A stretch of DNA of 64,000 nucleotides from Microbacterium sp. Root180 (GTDB taxonomy: Bacteria; Actinomycetota; Actinomycetes; Actinomycetales; Microbacteriaceae), in the NCBI RefSeq assembly GCF_001428485.1, contig NZ_LMHS01000003.1, positions 1,116,922 to 1,180,921 on the forward strand, written 5' to 3'. Both the position numbers and the translations under genes were made by a program. This document shows positions 18,291 to 27,756 of this stretch, piece after piece. Positions within the stretch are counted from its first letter, which is position 1, and each line of letters starts with the position of its first letter. The notes under the pieces are model-generated. The model was not told the DNA's origin. It was given only the letters and a program-made list of their open reading frames with translations, and searched no databases.

Positions 18291-19868
18291 TCAGCCGAGC
18301 AGCGTCTCCGACAACGAGGCCTTCGGGTCGGGCAGCCGCCGCATCCGGAGCCCGTTGAGCGCCCCCAGGGCGGCCGCGAGGATCGGGATCAGCAGCGCGA
18401 CCTGGAGGGCGATGTGCCGAGCCTCGGTATTGATGCGGATCACCTCGGCGGAGGCCTCCGGCGGCTCGTCGGCCAGCAGCTGCTCCATACCGGAGTTCGA
18501 CATGAGCTCCGCGTCCTCCTCCAGCACCGTGGACACCTGCTGCTGCTGCTCGGTGGTGAGCACCTCGCTCGAGTCGGCGAGCGAGGTGAACGACGCAGCG
18601 AGGGTCGCGAGCATGATGGCGCCCGCGAAGGCCAGACCGAACGAGAGCCCGAAAGACCCGGCCGCCGAGTTGACGCCCGCCGCTTCGCTGACGCGCTCGT
18701 CGGAGATCGGCGACAGCGTGTAGTTGTTGAGCTGGGAGACGAGAAGGCCCAGCCCGGATCCCGCCACGATCAACGGGAGCGTGAGGTACCAGCCGGAGTC
18801 GGCGATCGGCACCAGCGGCACGATCGCGAGCAGTCCGACGAAGGCGAGCACGAATCCGGTCAGGATCAGGTTCGCCGGGCGGCCCTTGGCCCGACGACCC
18901 GCCCAGATGGCCACGACGAACATGCTCAACGAGAGCGGCGCGATCGAGAGCCCGGCCTGGAGTGCGTTGTACTCGAGCACCATCTGCAGGTACAGCGGCA
19001 GCACGATCATCGTGCCGCCGAGCGCGATCTGCTGCAGGAGCTGTCCGCTCACGCCCGTGCGGAAGGGCTTGGACGCGAACAGTGCGGGGTCGAGCAGCAC
19101 CGGCTTGCCCCGCTTCTTGCGCGAGTTCAGCCACCACGCGAGTCCGCCGAGAGCGACGACGCCGAGGCCGATGATGAGGCCGACATAGCCGCCGCCCTCC
19201 TGCCACACGAGGATGCCGAGCACGACGCCGCCCATGCCGACCACCGACAGGCCAGCGCCGACCAGGTCGATCGATCGGTCGCCCGTGTACTTGACATCCT
19301 TGACGAGACCCGCGCCCAGCAGCACCACCGCGATGATCACGGCCTCCAGCGCGAAGGCGACCCGGTACGACCAGAACGTCGTGATGAACCCGCCCAGGAG
19401 CGGGCCTACTGCCGCCGCGATCGCCGCCGACGCTCCGACGAGCGCGTAGACGCGCTTCTGGTGGGCGCCGGTGAAGTTGCCGTGGATCAGCGACTGCATC
19501 GAGGGCAGCAGGAGCGAGGCGCCGATCCCGCCGATGATCGCCCAGAAGATGATGACCGCCGTGAGGCTCTGCGCGAACGTCATGGCGACGGCGCCGATGG
19601 CGTAGCCGATCAGTCCGAGGATGTAGGCGAGCTTGCGGCCGATCAGGTCCCCCATCTTGCCGCCGATGAGGATGAAGGCCGCCGAGACGAGCGCCTCGAG
19701 CGCGATCGCGCCCTGCACGCCGCTCGCAGTGGTGCCGAGATCCTTCACCACCGCCGAGATCGACACGTTCATGATCGACGTGTCGACGACGAGCACGAAC
19801 ATCGCCATCGCAAGCAGGATGGCGAGGCGCCCGTTGAACGCGGTGGGCACGGCCTTCTTTTCGGTCAT
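18291..19868 (-). CDS. MFS drug-type exporter (DHA2 family)
   Basis: A 525-residue major facilitator with about 14 membrane segments, typical of DHA2 proton-driven drug exporters. Motif A appears as GGKMGDLIGRK and motif C-like VGPLLGGFITTFWSYR is present. A soluble loop rich in Glu and Gln (TTEQQQQVSTVLEEDAE) lies near the C-terminus. The start MTEKK is chosen because the membrane domain begins soon after. The substrate is unknown. It is monocistronic, divergent from the next transporter. Confidence 0.88.
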   Translation of the reverse strand: MTEKKAVPTAFNGRLAILLAMAMFVLVVDTSIMNVSISAVVKDLGTTASGVQGAIALEALVSAAFILIGGKMGDLIGRKLAYILGLIGYAIGAVAMTFAQSLTAVIIFWAIIGGIGASLLLPSMQSLIHGNFTGAHQKRVYALVGASAAIAAAVGPLLGGFITTFWSYRVAFALEAVIIAVVLLGAGLVKDVKYTGDRSIDLVGAGLSVVGMGGVVLGILVWQEGGGYVGLIIGLGVVALGGLAWWLNSRKKRGKPVLLDPALFASKPFRTGVSGQLLQQIALGGTMIVLPLYLQMVLEYNALQAGLSIAPLSLSMFVVAIWAGRRAKGRPANLILTGFVLAFVGLLAIVPLVPIADSGWYLTLPLIVAGSGLGLLVSQLNNYTLSPISDERVSEAAGVNSAAGSFGLSFGLAFAGAIMLATLAASFTSLADSSEVLTTEQQQQVSTVLEEDAELMSNSGMEQLLADEPPEASAEVIRINTEARHIALQVALLIPILAAALGALNGLRMRRLPDPKASLSETLLG

Positions 19869-20053
19869 CAGCGAAGTGAAGCACAGCGGATGCCGCGGCA
19901 TCCACAGTTCCGTCAGGAATCACCCCGTCGCGAGTGAGATCACGCGCGGCCGCGAACGCGTAGCCTGATCGCGCGGGGCGACGCTGCCCCGCGGCATCCG
20001 GAACCGCACTGTCGCCGCGCCGATGCACCGCATGTTCACCGAAGGGCTCTACC

Positions 20054-21535
20054 GTGACGAGCATGGGACCCGAACCTTCCGCCGAGGAGCCGATCTTCCG
20101 CACCCCGCCGCCGCCGGCAACGGCCAACACGGGAGCGATCCGGCCGTTCGCCGACGTGTTCCAGGAATCGGGCTCCGAGGAGCCGATCCCCCGCAAGCGG
20201 GTCTTCTCGTGGGCGCTGTGGGACTGGGCGACCCAGCCGTTCAACTCCGTCCTCCTCACCTTCGTCTGGGTGCCGAGCTTCCTCGTCTCGTCGTTCTTCC
20301 TCGACCCGGCGATCGCCGCCAGCGGCATCGTGAACGGTGAGGAGATCGACTGCGACACGACCGCGAACGCGCTGACGGAGTTCTGCCGCGCGCTCGGCGG
20401 GCTCGATGCGAATCTCGGCTGGGGCATCATGGTCGCCGGCATCCTCATCGCCCTGCTCGCGCCCGTGCTCGGTCAGCGAGCCGATGCGACCGGGCGCCGC
20501 AAGCTCATGCTCGGCATCTTCACCGGGCTGCTCATCCTCTGCCAGCTCGGAATGGCCTTCATCCCGGGCACGCCGTCGCTGTTCTGGTTCGGGGTCGCCA
20601 TGATCGCGTTCGGCAGCGTCGTGGGCGAGATCGCCGGCGCCAACTACAACGCGCTCCTCGTCTCGGTCTCGACGCCCAAGACCGTCGGGCGCGTCTCGGG
20701 GCTCGGGTGGGGCTTCGGCTACATCGGCGGCATCGTCGCGCTGGTGATCGTCGTCGGACTCATCCTCAGCGGCGTCCTCGACGGCACGCAGGCGATCACG
20801 TTCCAGCTCATCGCCGCCGGGGCGACGGTATGGACGATCCTGTTCTCCATCCCGATCTTCCGCAACGTGCCCGAGCCGCCGCCCTCGCCCGCCGCCAAGC
20901 GCGTCGGCTTCTTCGCCGGCTACGCAGAGCTCGTCCGTTCGGTGGGGCGGCTGTGGCGCGAGCACCGTCCGACCCTGTGGTTCCTGCTGGCGTCTGCCGT
21001 CTACCGCGACGGACTGGCCGCCGTCTTCACGTTCGGCACCGTGATCGCCGCGCGCGTGTTCGGGTTCGGCTTCACCGATCTCGTGATCTTCGGTGTCGCC
21101 CTCAATCTGGTCGCCGGCATCTCGACGATCCTCGCCGGTCGCCTCGACGACCGGTTCGGCCCCAAAGCCGTGATCCTCATCGCGATCGGCGGGATCATCG
21201 CGTGCTGCCTCGCCGTCTTCATCGGCGCGGGTGCCGGGAAGGGACTGTTCTGGGCGGCCGGCATCGTCCTGGCCGCACTCGTGGGCCCCGCCCAGGCCGC
21301 GTCGCGGTCGTTCCTCGCCCGCGTCACTCCGGTCGGCCAGGAGGGAGAGATCTTCGGTCTCTATGCGACGACGGGGCGCGCCGCGAGCTGGATGGCACCG
21401 CTCCTATGGGGCCTCTTCATCGCGGTGTCCGGCAACCAGACGCTCTACGGCATCCTCGGCATCGCCGTCATTCTGGCGATCGGGTTCGTGCTGCTGCTGT
21501 TCGTGAAGGCACCGCCCCGCCACGCGGAGGTCTGA
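20054..21535 (+). CDS. MFS transporter, UMF1/Atg22-like family
   Basis: A 493-residue MFS permease of the UMF1 (Atg22-like) group. Family motifs include SWALWDWATQPFNSV near residue 55 and GRVSGLGWGFGYIGG. A cytoplasmic proline-rich N-terminus of about 45 residues precedes the membrane domain. Yeast Atg22 exports amino acids from the vacuole; bacterial substrates are unknown. A GTG at 20054 with GAAGGG is used; an ATG three codons later is also possible. An 8-bp hairpin (19972-19993) lies in the upstream region. Confidence 0.87.
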   Translation: MTSMGPEPSAEEPIFRTPPPPATANTGAIRPFADVFQESGSEEPIPRKRVFSWALWDWATQPFNSVLLTFVWVPSFLVSSFFLDPAIAASGIVNGEEIDCDTTANALTEFCRALGGLDANLGWGIMVAGILIALLAPVLGQRADATGRRKLMLGIFTGLLILCQLGMAFIPGTPSLFWFGVAMIAFGSVVGEIAGANYNALLVSVSTPKTVGRVSGLGWGFGYIGGIVALVIVVGLILSGVLDGTQAITFQLIAAGATVWTILFSIPIFRNVPEPPPSPAAKRVGFFAGYAELVRSVGRLWREHRPTLWFLLASAVYRDGLAAVFTFGTVIAARVFGFGFTDLVIFGVALNLVAGISTILAGRLDDRFGPKAVILIAIGGIIACCLAVFIGAGAGKGLFWAAGIVLAALVGPAQAASRSFLARVTPVGQEGEIFGLYATTGRAASWMAPLLWGLFIAVSGNQTLYGILGIAVILAIGFVLLLFVKAPPRHAEV

Positions 21536-21576
21536 TCTGCTCGCCCTCACTCCTCCAGTCACCCTCACCTCCAGTC

Positions 21577-21621
21577 GCCAAGACACGCCGGCGCGGTGAC
21601 GCGCGGGCGGCGTGTCTTGGC
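21577..21621. terminator. Bidirectional terminator-like hairpin
   Basis: A perfect 14-bp stem (GCCAAGACACGCCG and complement) around a 17-nt loop lies between two convergent genes, 41 bp after the UMF1 stop and 14 bp before the MarR stop. The stem core GACACGCCG recurs in the hairpin at 23352. Confidence 0.75.
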
Positions 21622-21634
21622 AACTCGCTGAGGA

Positions 21635-22186
21635 TCAGGCGCCCGGCCAGGCGTCGGCGAGCTTCGTCAGCAGCCGTGCGAGGTCGGCGCGCTCGACGTC
21701 GCTGAAGCTCGACAGGGCCGTGTCGATGGCCTCGCGCCGCTCCCCCCGGAATCCGCGGACCAGGGCGGCGCCGGCATCCGTCAGCGCCACGCGCGTGCGC
21801 CGCGCGTCGTCGGGGTCGGCCTCGCGCCGCACCAGGTCGAGCTGGAACGCCTGCTGCACCAGCCGGGAGGCGCGCGGCTGGTCGACGCCGACGGCGTCGG
21901 CGATCTCGCCCACGGACAGCGCCCGGCCCGCTGCGGCGAGCGCTTCGAGCAGTCTCATGCGCGCCGGGCCGCCGATGCGCGCTGCGCCGCCCCATCCGGG
22001 GCCGGGGCCGCGCCCGTGATGCCCGCCGCCCCTGCCCCACTGCTGGGCGGAGTGCCCGTGGTGCATCGGGCCGTGGCCGTGCGGACCCGGACCGCCCTCC
22101 CACGGCGGGCGGGGTCCGCGCCGGCCCCGCAGCCGGGCGAGCGCAGCGGCGATGACGTCGGCAGGATCGGTCGGTTTCTGCGGCAT
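21635..22186 (-). CDS. MarR-family regulator with His/Gly-rich N-terminus
   Basis: A 183-residue MarR-type repressor. The winged helix is about residues 72-150 (ARMRLLEALAAAGRALSVGEIADAVGVDQPRASRLVQ, wing RREADPDDARRTRVALT). Unusually, residues 30-66 form a His/Gly/Pro-rich stretch (HGHGPMHHGHS, GGGHHGRG) that could bind a metal ion. It is divergent from a second His-rich winged-helix protein at 22296, with repeated ACATGC words between them. A TGTAAAT-like -10 lies just upstream of the start, so the mRNA may be nearly leaderless. Confidence 0.85.
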   Translation of the reverse strand: MPQKPTDPADVIAAALARLRGRRGPRPPWEGGPGPHGHGPMHHGHSAQQWGRGGGHHGRGPGPGWGGAARIGGPARMRLLEALAAAGRALSVGEIADAVGVDQPRASRLVQQAFQLDLVRREADPDDARRTRVALTDAGAALVRGFRGERREAIDTALSSFSDVERADLARLLTKLADAWPGA

Positions 22187-22197
22187 ACCGCCAATTT

Positions 22198-22260
22198 ACA
22201 TGCGACTTGACATGCAATGCCAACCCATGTCACACTACATATGCATGTATGAGGACATGC
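22198..22260. promoter_or_regulatory. Candidate operator region between the two MarR-type genes
   Basis: The hexamer ACATGC occurs at 22198, 22210 and 22255 and as GCATGT at 22243, in a local AT-rich stretch that also has a TTGACA box (22207-22212). Repeats 12 bp apart plus an inverted copy suit MarR-type dimer binding. Confidence 0.55.
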
Positions 22261-22295
22261 ACTTCGCGACCTCAGGTCGCCGGAAAGGACTTCTC

Positions 22296-23207
22296 ATGAA
22301 CAACGACTTCGAAAACCAAGACTCCGCCCCCGACGAGCAGGCCGGTGCGCAGCGCCCGCTGGGCTACTGGCTCCGCCTCGTCGACGGGCTCATCTCCCGC
22401 GAGTTCGCCGCCGCCTTCGAGGGCGAGGGCGTGACCCGCAGGGACTGGATGCTGCTCAACGCCCTCTCGGGCGACGTCGACGCACCCGGACTCGCCGAAC
22501 GCCTCGCCCGCAAGGGCGGCAAGCGCCTGCGCCGACTCGACCAGCTCGGCTGGGCCGAGGAGCAGGGCGACGGCACATGGGCGGTCACCACTGCGGGCCG
22601 CGAGGCGAAGGACCGCCTCGGCGAGGCCGTGAGCGGCATCCGCTCGCGCGTCGCCGACGCGATCTCACCCGGGGACTACGCCACGATGACCGCCTCGCTC
22701 GAGGCCATCGCGCGGGGCCTCGGCTGGGACGAGACCCAGCCCTTCCCCCGCGGGCGCGGCTTCGGTCCCGGGCGCGGCTTCGGTCCCGGGCGCTTCGGCG
22801 GTCCGCAGCCGTTCCGCCCCGACATCCGCTTCGGCTTCGGGCCCAACCGGCACCGCGGCTTCGAGCCCGGCCACCACCCGGGACGCCCCGGATCCGATCC
22901 TCACCACGACGCGTCGTTCGACGACGCGTGGGGCGAGGATCCGCACGCGGGTGACGGATGCCGCGGCCACGCCATGCACGAGCAGTGGCACCACGGGCAC
23001 GGGCGCGGCGGCTCGCTCCACGGCCAGGACTCTCACGGGCACCCGGGTCACGCGCCGCACCACGGGCACGAGCACGGTCATGCCGGCCACCGCCACGGCC
23101 ACAAGGGCCACCGCGGGCACGGTGCCCGCAAGGCCGAGCGCGCGTACGAGCGCGGGTTCGCGGCCGGCGTCGCAGCGCAGACGGTCCCGGGCTCCCCCGC
23201 GGCCTGA
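22296..23207 (+). CDS. Winged-helix (MarR-like) protein with long His-rich tail
   Basis: A 303-residue protein. Residues 22-130 look like a MarR-type winged helix (YWLRLVDGLISREFAAAF, DWMLLNALSGDV, LDQLGWAEEQGDGTWAVT). From about residue 155 there is a repeat GRGFGPGRGFGPGRFGG and then a tail crowded with His and Gly (HEQWHHGHGRGG, HGHEHGHAGHRHGHKGHRGHG). The tail should bind divalent metals such as Ni, Zn or Cu, or act as a store. The ATG follows GGAAAGGA. No close neighbour is a metal transporter. Confidence 0.8.
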   Translation: MNNDFENQDSAPDEQAGAQRPLGYWLRLVDGLISREFAAAFEGEGVTRRDWMLLNALSGDVDAPGLAERLARKGGKRLRRLDQLGWAEEQGDGTWAVTTAGREAKDRLGEAVSGIRSRVADAISPGDYATMTASLEAIARGLGWDETQPFPRGRGFGPGRGFGPGRFGGPQPFRPDIRFGFGPNRHRGFEPGHHPGRPGSDPHHDASFDDAWGEDPHAGDGCRGHAMHEQWHHGHGRGGSLHGQDSHGHPGHAPHHGHEHGHAGHRHGHKGHRGHGARKAERAYERGFAAGVAAQTVPGSPAA

Positions 23208-23351
23208 CCACCCAGCCCCCGTCAAAGCATGGGGAGCAATGCGGCTCCCGCGGCCGCGACCCCGACCGAACGGGGGATTCTCCCCCGTCGATTCACGGCG
23301 CCGCCCCCCGCGGCGGACTCGGCCGCCTGACCGGCAGCCGCCGCACAGAAG

Positions 23352-23409
23352 CGAGGAGACACGCCGGGCGGGCCGCGCGCACAGCGCCCCTGCTCGGCGT
23401 GTTTCCTCG
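23352..23409 (+). terminator. Hairpin downstream of His-rich gene
   Basis: A 15-bp stem with one G-T pair (arms 23352-23366 and 23395-23409, loop 28 nt), followed by TTTTCC. It shares the core GACACGCCG with the hairpin at 21577. The two hairpins bracket the MarR pair. Confidence 0.65.
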
Positions 23410-23477
23410 TTTTCCGTCGGCGCGCGGCCATGACGGGCGTCACACGCCGGCCGCGCGACCAGGCCACAATGGACGCG

Positions 23478-24173
23478 ATGACCACGCCCGCGCTCCTCGC
23501 GATCTCGCACGGCACCGCCTCGTCCGACGGGCGGGCAGCCGTCGCGGCGCTCGTCGCCGCGGTCGCCGAACGCCTGCCCGACATCACGGTGCGCCTCGGC
23601 CACGTCGACGTGCAGCAGCCGGACGTCGCGGCGTCGCTCGACGCCCTCCCGGCCGACCAGCCGGTGATCATCGTGCCGCTGCTGCTCTCGGCCGGCTACC
23701 ACGTGCGGGTCGACCTGAAGGAGCAGACCGCCGGCCGCGCCGGCGTGACGATCGCGCCGGCGCTCGGACCCGACCCGCGGCTCGTCGATGCCCTGCTCGC
23801 ACGACTCGGGCCGCTCGACGTGACGGCAGACGACGCCGTCGTCCTCGCCGTCGCCGGCTCGAGCGACGAGCGCGCGAACGAGGACTGCCGCCGGATCGGC
23901 GCGATGCTCGGCGAACGGCTCGGCCGCGCGATCACCGTGGGCTTCCTCGCCGCCACCGACCCGCGCCTCGGTGCCGCCGTGGCGGACGCTCGCGGGGGAT
24001 CCTCCGATCGCGTGATCGTCGCGGACTACCTCCTGGCGCCTGGCTACTTCCACGACCTCGCCGTGCGCCTCGCCCACGGCTCCCCCGTCGCACGCCCGCT
24101 GCTCGACGACGACGAGCCCCCGGCATCCCTCGTCGACATCGTCATCGACCGGTACCGCGCCGCGCTCTCCTGA
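23478..24173 (+). CDS. CbiX/SirB-type sirohydrochlorin chelatase
   Basis: A 231-residue CbiX-family protein that inserts Fe2+ (or Co2+) into sirohydrochlorin, the last step of sirohaem synthesis. The N-terminal active-site histidine is in ALLAISHGTAS (His11); IVPLLLSAGYHVRVDL and VADYLLAPGYFHD are the matching metal-binding segments of the two halves. It lies just upstream of the sirohaem-dependent sulfite reductase operon, so iron is the likely metal. An ATG three codons earlier (23469) is also possible. Confidence 0.85.
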   Translation: MTTPALLAISHGTASSDGRAAVAALVAAVAERLPDITVRLGHVDVQQPDVAASLDALPADQPVIIVPLLLSAGYHVRVDLKEQTAGRAGVTIAPALGPDPRLVDALLARLGPLDVTADDAVVLAVAGSSDERANEDCRRIGAMLGERLGRAITVGFLAATDPRLGAAVADARGGSSDRVIVADYLLAPGYFHDLAVRLAHGSPVARPLLDDDEPPASLVDIVIDRYRAALS

Positions 24174-24355
24174 CACTCCGGCTCAGGCGTTGGTGAACCG
24201 GGTCCGAATACCCGCGCCGCAACCTCTGTGACGCACCGTTACGCACGGTGACGCCCCTTGACGCTCGGATAGGCCGCGGCCCGCGCCGCTTCTACTCTCG
24301 CGGCATGGACTCGATAGGGTCCCCCGGGGACGCCCGGGTCATCCGGAGGCCACCC

Positions 24356-26092
24356 GTGACCATCAGCGACACCGACCCGCGCCCGGCGAAGCCGCACGAG
24401 GCGCGTGCCGCGGCACGTCCACCGCGCCCGTCGTCCAAGCCCAACGGGCAGTGGAAGATCGACGGCCTCGCGCCGCTCAACGGCAACGAGGAGTGGAAGC
24501 AGGTCGACAACGGCCTGAGCGTCCGCGGGCGCATCGAGGAGGTCTACTCGAAGGGCGGGTTCGCCTCGATCGATCCGACCGATCTGCACGGCCGCTTCCG
24601 CGTGTGGGGCCTCTACACGCAGCGCAAGCCCGGCATCGACGGCGGGCGCACCGCGACCCTCGAACCGCACGAACTCGAGGACGAGTTCTTCATGCTGCGC
24701 GTCCGCATCGACGGCGGCCAGCTCACGACCGACCAGCTGCGCGTGATCGCCGGCATCTCGGTCGAGTTCGGTCGTGACACCGCTGACCTCACCGACCGGC
24801 AGAACGTGCAGCTGCACTGGATCCGCGTCGAGGACGTCCCCGAGATCTGGCGTCGCCTCGAGGCCGTCGGCCTGCAGACGACCGAGGCCTGCGGCGACGT
24901 TCCGCGCGTCGTGCTCGGCTCGCCGGTCGCGGGCATCGCCGCCGATGAGCTGATCGATCCGACGCCGCAGATCGACGAGATCACGTCGCGATTCATCGGC
25001 GACGAGTCGCTCGCGAACCTCCCCCGCAAATTCAAGTCGGCCATCACCGGCCACCCCAGCCAGGATGTCGTGCACGAGATCAACGACGTCGCCTTCGTGG
25101 CCGTCGAGCACCCCGAGCTCGGTGTCGGCTACGACCTGTGGGTCGGCGGCGGCCTGTCCACCACCCCGCGCCTCGCCGAACGCCTGGGCGTCTTCATCTC
25201 GCCCGAGCGGGTGGCGGATGCCTGGCACGGGGTCGCCCAGATCTTCCGCGACTACGGCTACCGGCGGCTGCGCAACAAGGCGCGACTGAAGTTCCTTCTC
25301 GCCGAGTGGGGCGCCGAGAAGTTCCGGCAGGTGCTGCAGGACGAGTACCTCGGCTATGCGCTGCCCGACGGCCCGCCGGCGCCGAAGCCGCTCACTCAGG
25401 GCGACCACGTCGGCGTGCACCGTCAGAAGGACGGCCGCTTCTACATCGGCGCGACCCCGATCGTCGGGCGCGTGTCAGGCCCGAACCTCGCGAAGCTCGC
25501 CGAGCTCATCGAGGCACACGGGTCGACGCGGCTGCGCACGACGCCGCACCAGAAGGTCGTGATCCTCGACATCCCCGAGGACCGCGTCGAGTCGCTCATC
25601 GCCGGCCTCGACGAGCTCGGGCTCCAGGCGCGGCCGAGCCTCATCCGGCGCGGCACGATCGCGTGCACGGGCATCGAGTTCTGCAAGCTGGCCATCGTCG
25701 AGACGAAGGCCTTCGCGACCGCGGCGGTGCTCGACCTCGAAGCGCGTCTCGACCAGTTCGAGCTGCCGCATCCGATCTCCCTGCACGTGAACGGATGCCC
25801 CAACTCGTGCGCGCGCATCCAGACGGCCGACATCGGCCTGAAGGGCCAGCTGGTCACGATCGACGGCGAGCAGGTGCCGGGCTACCAGGTGCACCTCGGT
25901 GGCGGCCTCGCGAACGCCGACCGCGAGGACCCGGGCCTGGGCCGCACGGTGCGCGGCCTGAAGGTCGCGGCGGACGGCATCGCGGACTACACCGAGCGGG
26001 TCGTGAAGCGGTTCCTCGAGGACCGGGATGCCGCGGCCGACGAGACATTCGCGCAGTGGGCGCATCGCGCCGAAGAGGAGGCCCTGCAATGA
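24356..26092 (+). CDS. cysI: Ferredoxin-type sulfite reductase (sirohaem, 4Fe-4S)
   Basis: A 578-residue nitrite/sulfite reductase that reduces sulfite to sulfide with six electrons. Two half-domains are seen, each with a ferredoxin-like and a catalytic part. Cluster and sirohaem ligands are Cys437 and Cys443 (ACTGIEFC) and Cys481 and Cys485 (GCPNSC). I choose GTG at 24356 because GGAGG lies 6 bp before it; longer starts lack support. It heads the cys operon and overlaps cysH by 4 bp. Nitrite reductase is the alternative, but the neighbours argue for sulfite. Confidence 0.94.
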   Translation: MTISDTDPRPAKPHEARAAARPPRPSSKPNGQWKIDGLAPLNGNEEWKQVDNGLSVRGRIEEVYSKGGFASIDPTDLHGRFRVWGLYTQRKPGIDGGRTATLEPHELEDEFFMLRVRIDGGQLTTDQLRVIAGISVEFGRDTADLTDRQNVQLHWIRVEDVPEIWRRLEAVGLQTTEACGDVPRVVLGSPVAGIAADELIDPTPQIDEITSRFIGDESLANLPRKFKSAITGHPSQDVVHEINDVAFVAVEHPELGVGYDLWVGGGLSTTPRLAERLGVFISPERVADAWHGVAQIFRDYGYRRLRNKARLKFLLAEWGAEKFRQVLQDEYLGYALPDGPPAPKPLTQGDHVGVHRQKDGRFYIGATPIVGRVSGPNLAKLAELIEAHGSTRLRTTPHQKVVILDIPEDRVESLIAGLDELGLQARPSLIRRGTIACTGIEFCKLAIVETKAFATAAVLDLEARLDQFELPHPISLHVNGCPNSCARIQTADIGLKGQLVTIDGEQVPGYQVHLGGGLANADREDPGLGRTVRGLKVAADGIADYTERVVKRFLEDRDAAADETFAQWAHRAEEEALQ

Positions 26093-26832
26093 GCGTCGCC
26101 CTCGCACCGCGCATCGTGGAGAAGCGCCCGGCCGAGGAGCTGCGGGCCCTCGCCGAGCGGGGAAACGCCGAGCTCGGCAGCCTGACCGACCACGAGGCAT
26201 CCGCTGCCGACGTCGTCGCGTGGGTCGCGCGCAACTTCTCCATGGCCTCGGCGGCGGTGGCGTGCTCGATGGCCGATGCGGCGCTCCCCCACCTGGTGGC
26301 GGAGCAGCTGCCGGGCGTGGACGTGCTCTTCCTCGACACCGGCTACCACTTCACCGAGACCTACGCGACACGCGACGAGGTGCAGCGCGCGCTGGACGTG
26401 CGGATCGTGGACGTGCTCCCCGCGCAGACCGTCGCCGAGCAGGACACCGAGTTCGGCGCGAAGCTCCACGACCGCGACGCCGCCCTGTGCTGCGCACGAC
26501 GCAAGGTCGCACCCCTGCAGGACGCGCTCGGCGGGTACGAGGTCTGGTTCACCGGAGTCCGGCGCGACGAGGCGCCCACGCGCACCGCGACGCCTCTCGT
26601 GACGTGGGACGAGCGCAACGGGCTCGTGAAGGTGAACCCCGTCGCCGCGTGGAGCTTCGACGACGTCCTCGCCCACGCGACGGCGCACAAGGCGCCGGTG
26701 AACCTCCTCGTCGGCTTCGGCTACCCGTCGATCGGCTGCGCGCCGTGCACCCAGCCGGTCGCCGCCGGCGAAGATCCCCGGTCCGGCCGCTGGGCCGGGC
26801 TCTCGAAGACGGAATGCGGGCTGCACGAATGA
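26089..26832 (+). CDS. cysH: Adenylylsulfate reductase, 4Fe-4S type
   Basis: A 247-residue APS/PAPS reductase that makes sulfite from adenylylsulfate. Cluster cysteines are Cys134-Cys135 (CCARRK) and Cys217/Cys220 (CAPC), which mark the 4Fe-4S APS-reducing class. The catalytic cysteine is Cys243 in ECGLHE at the C-terminus. The pyrophosphate loop reads ACSMADAAL, less typical than the usual SFGAE form. ATGA overlap with both neighbours indicates coupled translation. No CysC kinase is needed if APS is the substrate, and none is seen. Confidence 0.93.
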   Translation: MSVALAPRIVEKRPAEELRALAERGNAELGSLTDHEASAADVVAWVARNFSMASAAVACSMADAALPHLVAEQLPGVDVLFLDTGYHFTETYATRDEVQRALDVRIVDVLPAQTVAEQDTEFGAKLHDRDAALCCARRKVAPLQDALGGYEVWFTGVRRDEAPTRTATPLVTWDERNGLVKVNPVAAWSFDDVLAHATAHKAPVNLLVGFGYPSIGCAPCTQPVAAGEDPRSGRWAGLSKTECGLHE

Positions 26833-27755
26833 CTCTCTCGGATACCCAGACGAGACGCGCCCAGTCTCTCAGCACGCTCGACCTGCTCGAGGCCGAGTCG
26901 ATCCACGTGATCCGTGAGGTGGTCGCCGAGTTCGAGCGCCCGGTGCTGCTGTTCTCCGGCGGCAAGGACTCCGTCGTCGTGCTCCATCTCGCGGCGAAGG
27001 CGTTCGCACCCGGAAGGGTCCCGTTCCCCGTGCTGCACGTGGACACGGGCCACAACTTCCCCGAGGTGCTCGCGTTCCGCGACGAGACCGTCGAGCGACT
27101 CGGCATCCGCCTCGAAGTCGCCCGCGTGCAGGACTACATCGACGACGGCCGGCTCACCGAGCGGGCCGACGGCACGCGCAACCCGCTGCAGACACTGCCG
27201 CTGCTCGACGCGATCGCGGCGGGGCGTCACGACGCCGTGTTCGGCGGAGCGCGCCGCGACGAGGACAAGGCTCGCGCAAAGGAACGGATCATCTCGCTGC
27301 GCGACGAGTTCGGCCAGTGGGACCCGCGCAACCAGCGTCCCGAGCTGTGGAGTCTGTACAACGGCCGTCACACCCCCGGGCAGCACGTGCGCGCCTTCCC
27401 GATCTCGAACTGGACCGAGCTCGACGTCTGGCGCTACATCGAGCGCGAGGGGATCGCACTCCCTCCCCTGTACTTCGCCCACGAGCGCGCGGTGTATTCC
27501 CGCGACGGCATGTGGCGCCCGGTCGGCGAGTTCTCGCCACCGCGCGACGACGAGAACGTGGAGGTGCGCACGGTGCGCTATCGCACGGTCGGCGACATGA
27601 GCTGCACCGGTGCGGTGGAGTCGGATGCCGCGGACCTGACCGCGATCGTCGCCGAGGTCGCCCGCTCCACCCTGACGGAGCGCGGCGCCACACGCGCCGA
27701 CGACCGGCTCAGCGAGGCCGCCATGGAGGACCGCAAGAAGGACGGGTACTTCTAA
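26829..27755 (+). CDS. cysD: Sulfate adenylyltransferase small subunit
   Basis: A 308-residue ATP-sulfurylase catalytic subunit that makes APS from sulfate and ATP. The PP-motif is LLFSGGKDSVV (about residue 40-50), with FGGARRDEDKARAKER and the C-terminal AMEDRKKDGYF typical of CysD. It overlaps cysH by 4 bp and ends 1 bp before cysN. Confidence 0.96.
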   Translation: MTLSDTQTRRAQSLSTLDLLEAESIHVIREVVAEFERPVLLFSGGKDSVVVLHLAAKAFAPGRVPFPVLHVDTGHNFPEVLAFRDETVERLGIRLEVARVQDYIDDGRLTERADGTRNPLQTLPLLDAIAAGRHDAVFGGARRDEDKARAKERIISLRDEFGQWDPRNQRPELWSLYNGRHTPGQHVRAFPISNWTELDVWRYIEREGIALPPLYFAHERAVYSRDGMWRPVGEFSPPRDDENVEVRTVRYRTVGDMSCTGAVESDAADLTAIVAEVARSTLTERGATRADDRLSEAAMEDRKKDGYF

Positions 27756-27756
27756 A

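Noticed and set aside
22152..22295. N-terminal extension of the His-rich regulator
   Set aside because: It would be translated through the divergent promoter and the ACATGC repeats; the ATG at 22296 has a good GGAAAGGA.
24199..24214. Small hairpin CGGGT-N6-ACCCG after the chelatase gene
   Set aside because: A 5-bp stem is too weak to call a terminator in this GC range.
24248..24355. Longer start for cysI
   Set aside because: No ribosome site and unlike family N-termini; GTG 24356 has GGAGG at the right distance.
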